Below, one piece after another: positions 45,601 through 53,808 of a stretch of 64,000 nucleotides of DNA. This stretch comes from Bog-756 sp963699055 (GTDB lineage Bacteria > Actinomycetota > Acidimicrobiia > Acidimicrobiales > RAAP-2). The notes beneath the pieces are model-generated. The model was not told where the DNA came from, made no database searches, and saw only the letters and a program-made list of their open reading frames with translations. Numbering within the stretch: position 1 is the first letter of the stretch; each line of letters opens with the position of its first letter. The translations under genes were made by a program, and so were the position numbers. The stretch is taken from positions 1,116,001 through 1,180,000 of the forward strand of contig CAVOTA010000002.1 in assembly GCA_963699055.1 (NCBI GenBank). The letters run 5' to 3'.

Positions 45601-46102
45601 CGTCCAGCGGCGCACCGGCTCCGTCGAGGTCGTCGCCCGGTCCCGCCCACGACCGGATCATGTCGGGGCGGTGTTGGTGGTATCTGTCGAACAGGTCGGC
45701 GACGCGACGCGCTCTCGAGAACCTCGAACCACCGGGCGGGAGCCGGAGGAACTCGTCGAGCAGGTCATCCTCCTTCCTCGCCTCGGCGACCTCGAGCAGC
45801 GACCAGACGAGCCGGTCGACCTGCCACGGGTCCTCTTCTCCAGTCTCGCCCCCGGCCGTCACCACGGCGTCCAGCAGTGCCCCCGGCAGCGCCGGGATGA
45901 AGTTGGCGGCGATTCCGTCCCCGGCGGCCCCGTCGGACGCCCCCAGGTACTTCGCCAGTTCGAGGTGGAGCCATCGGCGCATCCCCGCGGTCGGGACCGC
46001 CAGCCACACCGGTTCCATGGGGTCGCCGGGGTCGTCGAGGAGCACCTCGGCGAGCCGTTCGGCCAGCGGTTCCGCACGATCTGCCGAGTAGAGGTGCACC
46101 AC
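42683..46102 (-). CDS. recC: exodeoxyribonuclease V gamma subunit (RecC)
   Basis: A 1139-residue RecC subunit, which has helicase and nuclease folds without catalytic residues and recognises Chi while splitting the duplex. It starts VVHLYSADRAEPLAERLAEV and contains WLAVPTAGMRRWLHLELAKY, FGFTALPGGAFTELLEAVG, ILVLCPRLERFAPLVESVFG and YKVVCLLGMDQDAFGV, all characteristic. Two adjacent GTG codons (46102 and 46099) are possible starts; TAAGGT (46111-46116, minus strand) lies 8 nt before the first, so the operon mRNA is probably leaderless. It is divergent from the DUF5684-like gene. The Chi sequence of this organism cannot be read from the gene. Confidence 0.9.
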   Translation of the reverse strand: MVHLYSADRAEPLAERLAEVLLDDPGDPMEPVWLAVPTAGMRRWLHLELAKYLGASDGAAGDGIAANFIPALPGALLDAVVTAGGETGEEDPWQVDRLVWSLLEVAEARKEDDLLDEFLRLPPGGSRFSRARRVADLFDRYHQHRPDMIRSWAGPGDDLDGAGAPLDEGAAWQARLWRAVRDRISQPSPPERFDILMTRLATGRLALDLPDRLLFFGFTALPGGAFTELLEAVGRRRHVDVFLLRTADFAIGPMLARLPPAGAGRSWLRSADTTDQLVHHPLLRSWGRSAREGALLLAEACRTGLPAPEVVADPVPPPPSLLGRLQQTLRSDGSEADCRSDPDDRSVQFHACFGPVRQVQVARDALLHVLAEDEGVTEEDILVLCPRLERFAPLVESVFGGCAVDRDTDVVPDRPSLRFRIADQSIRSVNPVLGAATQLIDLASSRFTWSAVLEFLGAEPVRYRFGFDDDALRTIATWVESTNVRWGIDGSHRAGFGVSADIVGFSWESALERLITGATITGGSLGLALGEVAPSAVEGGDVDTLGRLAEAVMTIVDLARQVDQSKSVVEWMATVRGACDALFATPKDLAWQVDALHRSLDRALDHSVVGGHHAEVALTYLDVRRLIDRVLDDAPGRPDFFRGGVTVSSLAPLRWVPYKVVCLLGMDQDAFGVTPSSAEDLIAAAPHLGDPDPRSDDRQRLLEAVLAAGERLIVVRDGSDVRTNQEVKRSVVVAELFEAVRSLVPAHERDTRAEPLETRHPRHPFDTPCLVPGRLLPGSTWSFDPMDRVAAIARAEQGGPATSLVPSRLPATEPDVVELDDLRTFLRKPVSFFVRRVLGVGQPDPIEDSPSELPVALGGLDEWKIATRLLDSSLDGTDIEQWKRVESRSSTLPAGAFADAALAKIVGPVDQIRDQLVHLGVRRIPPGHQEVGVRLDDGTFVTGSIPLRLDGPTPGPVRYTYSRTKPVHRLEAWLDLLALVATDPSVPWRSVVVARKGGSGKVKVVVHDLVLSPDIDDRQGAAVGALGVVVDCFRRGLHEPVPLFPTLSYHLHDRSETPAHWRAFTGQGDGDDADVRLAFGDIALAELLALPAGPDDVVGEGPRARRYADYLWSAYDRTVADFVPPTGAPPTRRSGRGRT

Positions 46103-46255
46103 GGAGTGGGACCTTAGCCAGGGGACGCGACACCGGCCGGTGGGGAGTACCCGGGTCGCGCACCCGTCCGGCGACCTGCATCCCGCCCCACCACCGCCCC
46201 AGGTGACAGCATTGTCGGCGTCCCGCCGGTGGGACCCCGAACCCAGGAGGTACCC

Positions 46256-47029
46256 GTGGGTCACTTGATCGCAGCGACTACGTCAGGAGGCGGGGGAGGA
46301 CTGTTCCTGATCGTCATCCTGTTCCTGTACGTGCTCTTCGCACTGCCCGTCTGGGGCGCCTACCAGAAGGCGGCCCCCCAGGGTGAGCCGGCGTGGGCGG
46401 CCTTCGTCCCGGTCTACAACTTCATCGTGCTCCTGCGGGTGGCCGGCAAGCCGAAGACGTGGGCCTGGTTCCTCCTGCTGGCGATCGTCCCCTACGTCGG
46501 CAGCCTCGCCCTCTTCGTCATCTCGATCCTGATCCTCAACGACGTGTCGAAGAGCTTCGGCCACGGGGGCGGGTTCACGGCGGGCCTCGTGCTCCTCCCC
46601 TGGATCTTCTGGTTCATCCTGTGGCTCGGCAAGAGCGAGTACCGGGGCCCGGCCGGCCTGGCGGCGGCCAACCCCTACGGCACCTTCGGTGAGCCCGGCT
46701 ACCCCCAGACCGGCTATCCGCCGCCCCCCGGCGGCGGCTACCCGCCCCCTCCGCCGCAGCCGGGAACGGCCTACCCGCCGCCGCCGCCGGCAGGGGCCGG
46801 GGGCTACGCACCTCCGCCGCCGCCCCCCGGTACCGGCTACCCGCCGCCGCCTCCTCCTCCGCAGCCTTCGGGTGGGGCCTACACGCCGCCGCCTCCTCCT
46901 CCGGCACCTGCCGGCGGTCAGCCGTCCGCTCCGGTGCCGGGCATGGCACCTCCTCCTCCCCCGCCGCCTCCTCCCCCGCCGCCGCCGGCACCGGAGGCCC
47001 AGCCTCCCGAGGCGCCGCCCACGGCGTGA
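46256..47029 (+). CDS. DUF5684-like membrane protein with proline-rich tail
   Basis: A 257-residue protein. The N-terminal half has about four membrane segments (GGLFLIVILFLYVLFALPVW, WFLLLAIVPYVGSLALFVIS, LVLLPWIFWFILWLG) with GAYQKAAPQGEPAWAAFVPV between the first two, a pattern of DUF5684 and signal-peptidase-neighbour membrane proteins. The C-terminal half is a low-complexity tail of YPPPP and PPPPPP runs, probably disordered and cytoplasmic, possibly a docking arm. The start is GTG at 46256, after a perfect AGGAGG at 46245-46250. Function unknown. Confidence 0.75.
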   Translation: MGHLIAATTSGGGGGLFLIVILFLYVLFALPVWGAYQKAAPQGEPAWAAFVPVYNFIVLLRVAGKPKTWAWFLLLAIVPYVGSLALFVISILILNDVSKSFGHGGGFTAGLVLLPWIFWFILWLGKSEYRGPAGLAAANPYGTFGEPGYPQTGYPPPPGGGYPPPPPQPGTAYPPPPPAGAGGYAPPPPPPGTGYPPPPPPPQPSGGAYTPPPPPPAPAGGQPSAPVPGMAPPPPPPPPPPPPPAPEAQPPEAPPTA

Positions 47030-47038
47030 GCCGGGCGG

Positions 47039-48916
47039 TCAGGTCCTCGACGACCCGGTGACCGTCCCGACAGCCGCCGCGTCGGATCCCGCGGACCCGA
47101 CCGCGGGGGCCGTCGCCTCCCCGGATACGTCCTCCGCCCCGACCTCCGGCTCGCTGTAGACGTACTTCCCGCCGCGGAGCCACGACGCACCGGCCGCCAG
47201 CAGACTCGCCACGATGCCGAAGTCGAGTGCGGCGTGCAGCCCGACCCGGAACGGCGTGCCGATCAGGCCCGGGAAGAAGCGGCGGCCGGTCAGCTGCGCC
47301 CGGCGCATCGGGCTCAGCTGCGCCAGCACGTGCGCCCCGACCAGGTGCTGGACCGGGTCGTAGCCGAGGAACGCGGCGAACAGGGTCGACACCGGTGAGA
47401 GGTGCGACACCCGTTCGGCGTCGGCGACGGGCACCCCGTGGCGGACCAGGCCGTCGAGGAGGTGCTGGGGGAGCGACAGCATCAGCCCGGTGATCATGAG
47501 GGTGAAGAACACCCCGATCGACAGGACCTGGGCCGAGTTCTGGAACGTCGTGTTCATGCCCGATCCGGCGCCCCGGTGCTGTGGGGGCAGGCTGTTCATC
47601 ACTCCGGCCCGGTTGGGCGAGCCGAAGGCGGCCATGCACATCCCGGCGCCGAAGATCAGCACACCGAAGGCCCAGTAGGGGAAGTCGACGGGGAGCAGCT
47701 CCAGCAGGGCGAAGCACACCGCGGTCCCGAGCATGCCCCCGGTGGCGAAGGGTCGTGGCCCGAAGCGGTCGGACAGGATGCCCGACAGCGGTCCGGCGAT
47801 CAGGAAGCCGAGGGTGAGCGGCAGCATGGCGATCCCGGCCCACAGCGGGGTGGCCGAGAACGAGTAGCCGTGCAACGGCAGCCAGATCCCCTGGAGCCAG
47901 ATGATCATCATGAACATCAGGCCGCCCCGGGCCAAGGCGGCCAGGAAGCTGGCCACCACGCCGCTGGTGAACGCACGGATCCGGAAGAGCTGCAGCCGGA
48001 ACATCGGCTGGGGCACCTTCGTCTCGATGACGCAGAAGACGACGAGCAGCACCACGCCCAGGACGATGGCTCCCAGGACCTCGGGGTTGGTCCACCCCAT
48101 GACGTGGTTCCCGTAGGGCTCGATGCCGTAGGTGATGCCCACCATGAGCAGGACCAGACCGAGGGCGAAGGTGATGTTGCCGGCCCAGTCGATGCGGGCC
48201 GGACGTCGGGGGCTCGTCTCGTGCAGCTCGAGGTAGCCGAGGACGGTGCCGAGGAGGCCGACGGGAACCGACACCAGGAAGACCCAGCGCCAGTTCAGCG
48301 GGGCGAGCACGCCACCCAGCACCAGTCCGATGAAGGTGCCGCTGAAGGCGGCGGCCTGGTTCACCCCGAGCGCCATCCCCCGGCGGTCCGACGGGAACAC
48401 GTCGGTCAGGATGGCGGCGGAGTTCGCCATCAACATGGCCGCACCGACCCCCTGGAAGATGCGCATGACGATGAGCCACACTCCGGCCGCGCTCCCCGTC
48501 ATCCAGGTGATGCTGAGCATGAGGGAGAAGAAGGTGAAGACGGCGAAGCCCATGTTGTAGATGCGCACCCGGCCGTAGATGTCGCCGAGCCGGCCGAGGC
48601 TCACCACCAGCACGCTGGTCACGACCAGGAAGCCCAGGATCATCCACAGCAGGTAGAAGGTGTTCCCCGGGAGCAGCGGATCGATCCCGATGCCCCGGAA
48701 GATGTTCGGCAGGGCGATCAGCACGATCGAGCCGTCGATCGTGGCCATCAGCATCCCGAGGGTCGAGATGAACAGCGCCGTCCACTGGTAGTTCGGCGGG
48801 AGGGTGTCGAGCCCGCCGGAGAGTCGGGCCTCCCGGGACTCCCGTCGGTGGCGGCGTCCGGACCCGCGGGAGTCGTCGGGACCACCCTGCGACGTGTGCT
48901 CCTCGACGACGGCCAT
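47039..48916 (-). CDS. MFS exporter, DHA2 (EmrB/QacA) family
   Basis: A 625-residue major facilitator with about 14 transmembrane helices. Motif D1 is LFISTLGMLMATIDGSIVLI with the membrane aspartate of DHA2 proteins; motif A is SLGRLGDIYGRVRIYNMGF; motif C, the exporter signature, is ALGVNQAAAFSGTFIGLVLG. It probably expels drugs or toxic metabolites in exchange for protons. An acidic, Ala-rich tail of about 40 residues and a charged N-terminus (ESREARL) are extra. The start at 48916 follows an AGGAG site; a long in-frame stretch upstream is not protein-like. No regulator is adjacent. Confidence 0.87.
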   Translation of the reverse strand: MAVVEEHTSQGGPDDSRGSGRRHRRESREARLSGGLDTLPPNYQWTALFISTLGMLMATIDGSIVLIALPNIFRGIGIDPLLPGNTFYLLWMILGFLVVTSVLVVSLGRLGDIYGRVRIYNMGFAVFTFFSLMLSITWMTGSAAGVWLIVMRIFQGVGAAMLMANSAAILTDVFPSDRRGMALGVNQAAAFSGTFIGLVLGGVLAPLNWRWVFLVSVPVGLLGTVLGYLELHETSPRRPARIDWAGNITFALGLVLLMVGITYGIEPYGNHVMGWTNPEVLGAIVLGVVLLVVFCVIETKVPQPMFRLQLFRIRAFTSGVVASFLAALARGGLMFMMIIWLQGIWLPLHGYSFSATPLWAGIAMLPLTLGFLIAGPLSGILSDRFGPRPFATGGMLGTAVCFALLELLPVDFPYWAFGVLIFGAGMCMAAFGSPNRAGVMNSLPPQHRGAGSGMNTTFQNSAQVLSIGVFFTLMITGLMLSLPQHLLDGLVRHGVPVADAERVSHLSPVSTLFAAFLGYDPVQHLVGAHVLAQLSPMRRAQLTGRRFFPGLIGTPFRVGLHAALDFGIVASLLAAGASWLRGGKYVYSEPEVGAEDVSGEATAPAVGSAGSDAAAVGTVTGSSRT

Positions 48917-49120
48917 GCGTGCTCCTGCCTCCCGGACCCGGTCGGATGCCCGTCCCCTGCGCTCATCCCCCGGTGCCCCGAGGGTACCCGTCACGGGCGG
49001 TGGCCGGGCCACGCCCCGGCGTGCGGGCCTCCCGTGCCGGCGGGCCGTCGGCACCCCGGGGACGGGTCCGGCGGCCGGATTGGACCCCTCGGACGGGCGC
49101 CGTGGCTTATCGTCGGGGCG

Positions 49121-50092
49121 ATGACCCCGCCCTCCCACCGCCCGTGGCGGCGTCGGCCGCTGCCGACCCGCCTGGCACCCGCGCTGTCGGTACTCGGGTG
49201 CGTCCTGCTGGCGGGCTGCGGGTCGTCGCTCCTCGGCACGACCTCGTCGACCGGCGCGGCGGCCACGACCTCCCCGACGGGCGGACCGAGCACCACGGTG
49301 CCGGTGAACGGCGAGATCGCCGTGGCCTTCCCCGTCGTCGCCTGTGTCAACCCGTCCGACGGCGGGGCGGCGGTGACGTCGCGCACGGGGTGGAACCCCA
49401 CGATCCTGGTGGCGCCGGTGCCGACATCGCTCGTGGGCAAGGTGACGTTCTACACCGACGGGGTCCACATCCTGCTCGCTCCGTCGGGCTGGACCTGCGC
49501 GCAGGTCGCCTCCGGATACGGGAGCCCGTCGGCCACCTCGACGACCGCGCCGACCACGGGCCCGGGCGGACCGACGGGCACGACCGCGCCGCCGACCGGT
49601 ACCACCTCGGGGCAGAGCGCCGCCATGACCGCCCGGGGCGGGACCACCCTGGCGGTGTACCCGCCGAACGACCCGGTCCCCCCCGTCGACGGAGCGCCCT
49701 CCCCCGGCGCCGAGGGCGTCTTCGCCACCTATGCCACGACCGGCACGAACGCCGGGATCGACCTCGTGTGCCCCTTCTTCGCCATCCCGTCCTGGCAGTC
49801 CCAGCAGGCCGGGTGCTCGACGACCAAGCCGCCCGGCGAGACGACCAACGCGCTCACGCCCGATGTCACCGAGGTGTCCGACCCGGCGGGGCTGGTCGGC
49901 AGCCTGGCGGCGTCCGGGGGCCAGGGGGTGGTCACCGGCGTCGTGCTCTTCCCACAGGTCCCCTCCGCCATCTCCTACGGATCGCCGCTCGCCGTGGCCG
50001 CCGAGTCCTGTTCGCTGGCCGACACCTCCCTGTGCCCCACGATCCTCTCGGACTTCGAGGTCCGCGAGTTCCCGGTTCCCGCCGCCGGCTGA
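49121..50092 (+). CDS. secreted lipoprotein of unknown function
   Basis: A 323-residue lipoprotein. The signal has a strongly basic n-region (RPWRRRPLPTR), a hydrophobic core, and the lipobox LLAGC with the lipid-bearing cysteine at residue 33. A Thr/Ser/Gly-rich linker follows (TTSSTGAAATTSPTGGPSTT), and a second such linker divides the protein around residue 145. Several cysteine pairs may form disulfides. The fold and function are not recognised. TATCGT (49108-49113) lies 7 nt before the ATG, suggesting a leaderless transcript divergent from the MFS gene. Confidence 0.72.
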   Translation: MTPPSHRPWRRRPLPTRLAPALSVLGCVLLAGCGSSLLGTTSSTGAAATTSPTGGPSTTVPVNGEIAVAFPVVACVNPSDGGAAVTSRTGWNPTILVAPVPTSLVGKVTFYTDGVHILLAPSGWTCAQVASGYGSPSATSTTAPTTGPGGPTGTTAPPTGTTSGQSAAMTARGGTTLAVYPPNDPVPPVDGAPSPGAEGVFATYATTGTNAGIDLVCPFFAIPSWQSQQAGCSTTKPPGETTNALTPDVTEVSDPAGLVGSLAASGGQGVVTGVVLFPQVPSAISYGSPLAVAAESCSLADTSLCPTILSDFEVREFPVPAAG

Positions 50093-50379
50093 CCCCTCGA
50101 CGCACGCTGGGGCGGGTGGGCGTCAACCGGACTGCACCCGTCGGACCGTCGGACGGGCCATCCGGTCCCCACGCGGCGTGGCATTCCCAGGCAGCTCCGC
50201 CGCACCCACCTGCGGCCCGTCACGCTCCGTGGCGGGGCTTGACCACCATTCTGCAACCCTCATAGGTTCCCCGGGAAGCAGGGGTGCGGCCACGACCCGG
50301 GACCCGACCACCCGTGGGTGGCCGACCCGGCACACGGTCGCCGCCGTCGGCCGACCGGCCGCCGGCAGAGGGGACCACC

Positions 50380-52278
50380 GTGGACGATCAGCAGGTTCGA
50401 GCCATCGACGACCCGGAATCCGAGGCGGCGTCCGACCCGGCGTCCGCCGGGCACGCATCGCTGGGTGCGCTGTCCGCCAACGGGGTGGCCTCCCTGGCCT
50501 CCACCGACGTCGGCGCCCACCGGGCCCGGACCCGGTCGACCCGGCTGCAGCGGATGGCCGGACTCCTCACCACGGTGCTCGTCCTCCTGGTGCTGCGTGA
50601 CGTCCTCGCCCCCGGCATGTCGTTGCCCTCGCCGTCGGTGCCCTCCGCCTTCACGCCCTACCTGATGCCCATCGGGCTGATCCTCCTGCTCTCCCTGGTG
50701 ATGGTCGTCCCGCTGGTGGCCGCCGGCCGGTCACCGCACATCCTGTACCGCCCCGACGAGCTCACCATGACCTTCGACGACGTGCGGGGCGCCGAGGGCC
50801 TGGTCGAGGAGGTCACCAAGACCCTCAACCTCTTCCTGGCCTACCGGACCTTCAACGAGCAGATGGGCGGCACGCCCCGCAAGGCGATCCTCTTCGAGGG
50901 TCCCCCGGGGACGGGCAAGACGTACATGGCCAAGGCCATGGCGTCCGAGGCCGGCGTGCCCTTCCTGTTCGTCTCGTCCTCGGCGTTCCAGTCGATGTTC
51001 TACGGGCAGACCAACCGCAAGATCCGCGCCTACTTCAAGGAGCTGCGCCGCCAGGCGCGTCGCGAGGGGGGTGCCATCGGGTTCATCGAGGAGCTCGACG
51101 CCATCGGCGGCGCCCGCGGCTCGGGAACCACGCAGGGCGAGGGCGTCCCCGGCGTCGTCAACGAGCTCCTCATCCAGCTCCAGTCCTTCGAGCAGACCCC
51201 CTGGTCCATGCGGATGAAGGGCAAGGTCATCGAGATGGTCAACGCCTGGCTGCCCCACGACCGCAAGCTGGCCAAGCCGACCCACACCCCGGCCAACATC
51301 CTGGTCATCGGGGCCACCAACCGGGCCGCCGACCTCGACCCCGCCCTGGTGCGGCCGGGCCGCTTCGACCGGAACATCTACTTCGGCCTGCCGGGACGCT
51401 CCGGCCGGGCGGACATCTTCGACTACTACCTGGGCAAGAAGGCCCACGACCCCGAGCTCGACCTGCCGGCCCGCCGGGAGACGCTGGCCGCCATGACCGC
51501 AGGCTACTCGCCGGTGATGATCGAGCACCTGCTCGACGAGGCCCTGGTGTGGGCCCTGCGCCGGGGCGCCCACCGGCTCTCGTGGAACGACCTGCAGCAG
51601 GCGAAGCTGACCGAGGAGATCGGTCTGGCCCAGCCCGTCGAGTACACCGAGGCCGAGCGCCGCACCATCGCCACCCACGAGGCCGGGCACGCCACGGTGG
51701 CGTGGCTGGTGGGCAAGGGGCGCAAGCTCGAGGTGCTCACCATCGTGAAGCGCCGCGACGCCCTGGGCCTGCTCATGCACTCCGAGACCGAGGAGCGGTT
51801 CACCAAGACCCGCACCGAGGTCCGGTCGATGATCGACATCGCCTTCGGCGGCATGGTGGCGGAGGAGCTGTTCTTCGGCGAGTCGTCGACCGGGGTGGCG
51901 AGCGACCTGGAGGCCGCCACCCGCAACGCGTGCCAGATGGTCGGACTGCTCGGCATGGGCAACTCGCTGGTGTCGGTGGCGGCCATCGACGCCATGGGCG
52001 GCGGGCTGGTCGGCAAGGTGCTGGCCGACGACGCCCGCCGGACCGAGGTGGAGGAGCTGCTGGCCGACTCGAAGGCGTCGGTCACCCGCATGCTCGACGA
52101 GCACCGCGACGTGGTCGAGGCGCTGCGCGATGCGCTGCTGGTGCGCCACGAGCTGATCGGCGACGACATCCTCGACGTGATCCGACGGGCGAAGGCCGAC
52201 CCCGACGTGCTGCCGGCCAACCTCCGTGACGCACCACGCCTGGGCGACGGCCGTCCGGCCGGCACCCACACGGTCTGA
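50380..52278 (+). CDS. FtsH-like membrane AAA+ zinc protease, divergent
   Basis: A 632-residue FtsH relative. Two hydrophobic segments near the N-terminus (LLTTVLVLLVLRDVL and YLMPIGLILLLSLVMVVPLV) anchor it, followed by the AAA+ domain: Walker A GPPGTGKT at about 174-181, arginine finger region ALVRPGRFDRNIYF, then the peptidase with HEAGH at about 433-437 and a third metal ligand in GVASDLEAAT near 509. It departs from standard FtsH: Walker B is GFIEELDAIG (E237-E238, where FtsH has Asp-Glu), the pore loop is MFYGQT, and about 45 residues (WSMRMKGKVIEMVNAWLPHD region) lie between Walker B and the arginine fingers. It is likely a specialised paralogue and not the housekeeping protease. The GTG start follows an AGAGGGG site. 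Confidence 0.82.
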   Translation: MDDQQVRAIDDPESEAASDPASAGHASLGALSANGVASLASTDVGAHRARTRSTRLQRMAGLLTTVLVLLVLRDVLAPGMSLPSPSVPSAFTPYLMPIGLILLLSLVMVVPLVAAGRSPHILYRPDELTMTFDDVRGAEGLVEEVTKTLNLFLAYRTFNEQMGGTPRKAILFEGPPGTGKTYMAKAMASEAGVPFLFVSSSAFQSMFYGQTNRKIRAYFKELRRQARREGGAIGFIEELDAIGGARGSGTTQGEGVPGVVNELLIQLQSFEQTPWSMRMKGKVIEMVNAWLPHDRKLAKPTHTPANILVIGATNRAADLDPALVRPGRFDRNIYFGLPGRSGRADIFDYYLGKKAHDPELDLPARRETLAAMTAGYSPVMIEHLLDEALVWALRRGAHRLSWNDLQQAKLTEEIGLAQPVEYTEAERRTIATHEAGHATVAWLVGKGRKLEVLTIVKRRDALGLLMHSETEERFTKTRTEVRSMIDIAFGGMVAEELFFGESSTGVASDLEAATRNACQMVGLLGMGNSLVSVAAIDAMGGGLVGKVLADDARRTEVEELLADSKASVTRMLDEHRDVVEALRDALLVRHELIGDDILDVIRRAKADPDVLPANLRDAPRLGDGRPAGTHTV

Positions 52279-52341
52279 CCCGCCACCACCACCGGTACCC
52301 GGGCCACCCACCGGAGCGCCGGCACCCGTAGCCTGGGGGCC

Positions 52342-53727
52342 GTGCCGTCCGACCGACTGCAGGGGGGACAGCTCTCCACGGTCGACGTGACGGCGTCGAC
52401 GGTGGCCAACATCGGCCCCGGCATCGACTTCTACTTCGGGTTCGGCGTCATCGCCGTCACCGCCGGCATCGGGGCGCCCCTCACCATCGTGGCGGCGGCC
52501 GTCGCCGTCCTGCTGCTCGCCCTGTCCGTGGCGGAGTTCACCCGGGACGAGCCGTCGGCCGGCAGCTTCATCGAGTTCGTGGAGAGCGGGCTGGGTCCGG
52601 TGGCCGGCGTGGCCACCGCCTGGCTGGTGGTGGTCGGCTACACGGTCGCCATGGCCGGGGTGTTCACCATGGCGGGCGGGTTCGTGGCCGACACCCTGGC
52701 CCGCTATGGGCACGTGACGCTGCCCTGGGGCCCGCTGACCGTCGTCCTGACCCTCGGAGCGCTGGCCCTGATGGTCCGTGGGATCCGCCTGTCGACGTCG
52801 GTGATCGGCGGGGCCGTCGTGTTCCAGGTGGTGGTGATGGTGGTGGCCTGCGCGGTGGTCCTGGTCGACCACCGGGGCCACCTGTCGGGCACGCCGTTCT
52901 CCTGGTCCCACGTCACCGGTGGGCTGACCGGCCTGTCCGCCGGGTTTCCCCTGGCCCTCTACATGTTCATCGGCTGGGAGAACGGGCCGGCCCTGGCCGA
53001 GGAGTGCCGGGACCCGCAGCGGACGGTGCCGCGTGCGCTGCTCCTGTCCATCGGCCTCGCCACCGGGCTGTTCGTGCTCTTCGCCTACGCCACCGTGACC
53101 GGCCTCGGTTACGACGTGTCGTCGGTCGGGCGGTCGTCCATCCCCTTCCTCACCGTCTCCGACCAGGCGCTCGGCCCGTTCGCCGTCACGGCGTGGCTGG
53201 TGGGCGTGGTCTCGGTCCTGGCCACCTTGGTGTCGGGGTCGAACTCGCAGTCGCGGATGGTCTACGACGGCGGGCGTACGGGCAAGCTGCCGTCGTGGCT
53301 GGGCGTGGTCCGACCGGGGACGCACGTGCCGGTCCGGGCGCTGGTCGCCTTCGTCGGGGCCGGCCTGGCCGTCATCGGCGTGTGGGGGCTGGCCCACCTG
53401 CTCGGCGGCGGCACCGGCTCGATGGACCCGGTGGGCCTGTACGCCGAGTGCTCCACCTTCGGGACCATCGTGATCCTCGTCGTGTACGTCCTGGCCATGG
53501 TGGCGCTCCCCCGCTACGTCTGGCGGCGGCACCGGACGAGCTTCTCCGTGGCGCGCCACGTCCTGGTACCGCTGGCCGGGGCCGCCACCCTGGTCGTGCC
53601 CTTCGTCTCGCTGTGCACCCCCGGCCAGCCGGCCCCCTACGACCTGTTCCCGTACGCCGCGCTCGGCGTCGTGGTGGTCGCGGTGGTGGCCGGTCTGGTC
53701 GTCAGCCGACGGCGGCCGGCCCGCTGA
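52342..53727 (+). CDS. APC-family amino acid permease
   Basis: A 461-residue transporter with about 12 helices. The unwound helix 1 motif is TVANIGPGIDFYFGFG; the helix 6 and following loop read LYMFIGWENGPALAEECRDP and QRTVPRALLLSI, both diagnostic of the APC superfamily; GSNSQSRMVYDGGRTGKLPS marks helix 8. It probably imports an amino acid or polyamine; specificity is unknown. TAGCCT (52329-52334) lies 7 nt before the GTG start, so it has its own leaderless promoter 50 bp after the FtsH-like gene. Confidence 0.83.
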   Translation: MPSDRLQGGQLSTVDVTASTVANIGPGIDFYFGFGVIAVTAGIGAPLTIVAAAVAVLLLALSVAEFTRDEPSAGSFIEFVESGLGPVAGVATAWLVVVGYTVAMAGVFTMAGGFVADTLARYGHVTLPWGPLTVVLTLGALALMVRGIRLSTSVIGGAVVFQVVVMVVACAVVLVDHRGHLSGTPFSWSHVTGGLTGLSAGFPLALYMFIGWENGPALAEECRDPQRTVPRALLLSIGLATGLFVLFAYATVTGLGYDVSSVGRSSIPFLTVSDQALGPFAVTAWLVGVVSVLATLVSGSNSQSRMVYDGGRTGKLPSWLGVVRPGTHVPVRALVAFVGAGLAVIGVWGLAHLLGGGTGSMDPVGLYAECSTFGTIVILVVYVLAMVALPRYVWRRHRTSFSVARHVLVPLAGAATLVVPFVSLCTPGQPAPYDLFPYAALGVVVVAVVAGLVVSRRRPAR

Positions 53728-53808
53728 GCCCCGGATCGCCCGGGGCGCACCCCCCGGGGTGGACCCGGGTGGCGCGCCCTGGCGGCCGAGCTGCGGCTTC
53801 CGGTGCGG

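Noticed and set aside
46730..47025. Proline-codon-rich tract as a regulatory or recombination repeat
   Set aside because: It is low-complexity coding sequence for the PPPP tail of the DUF5684-like protein, with irregular spacing and no conserved DNA unit.
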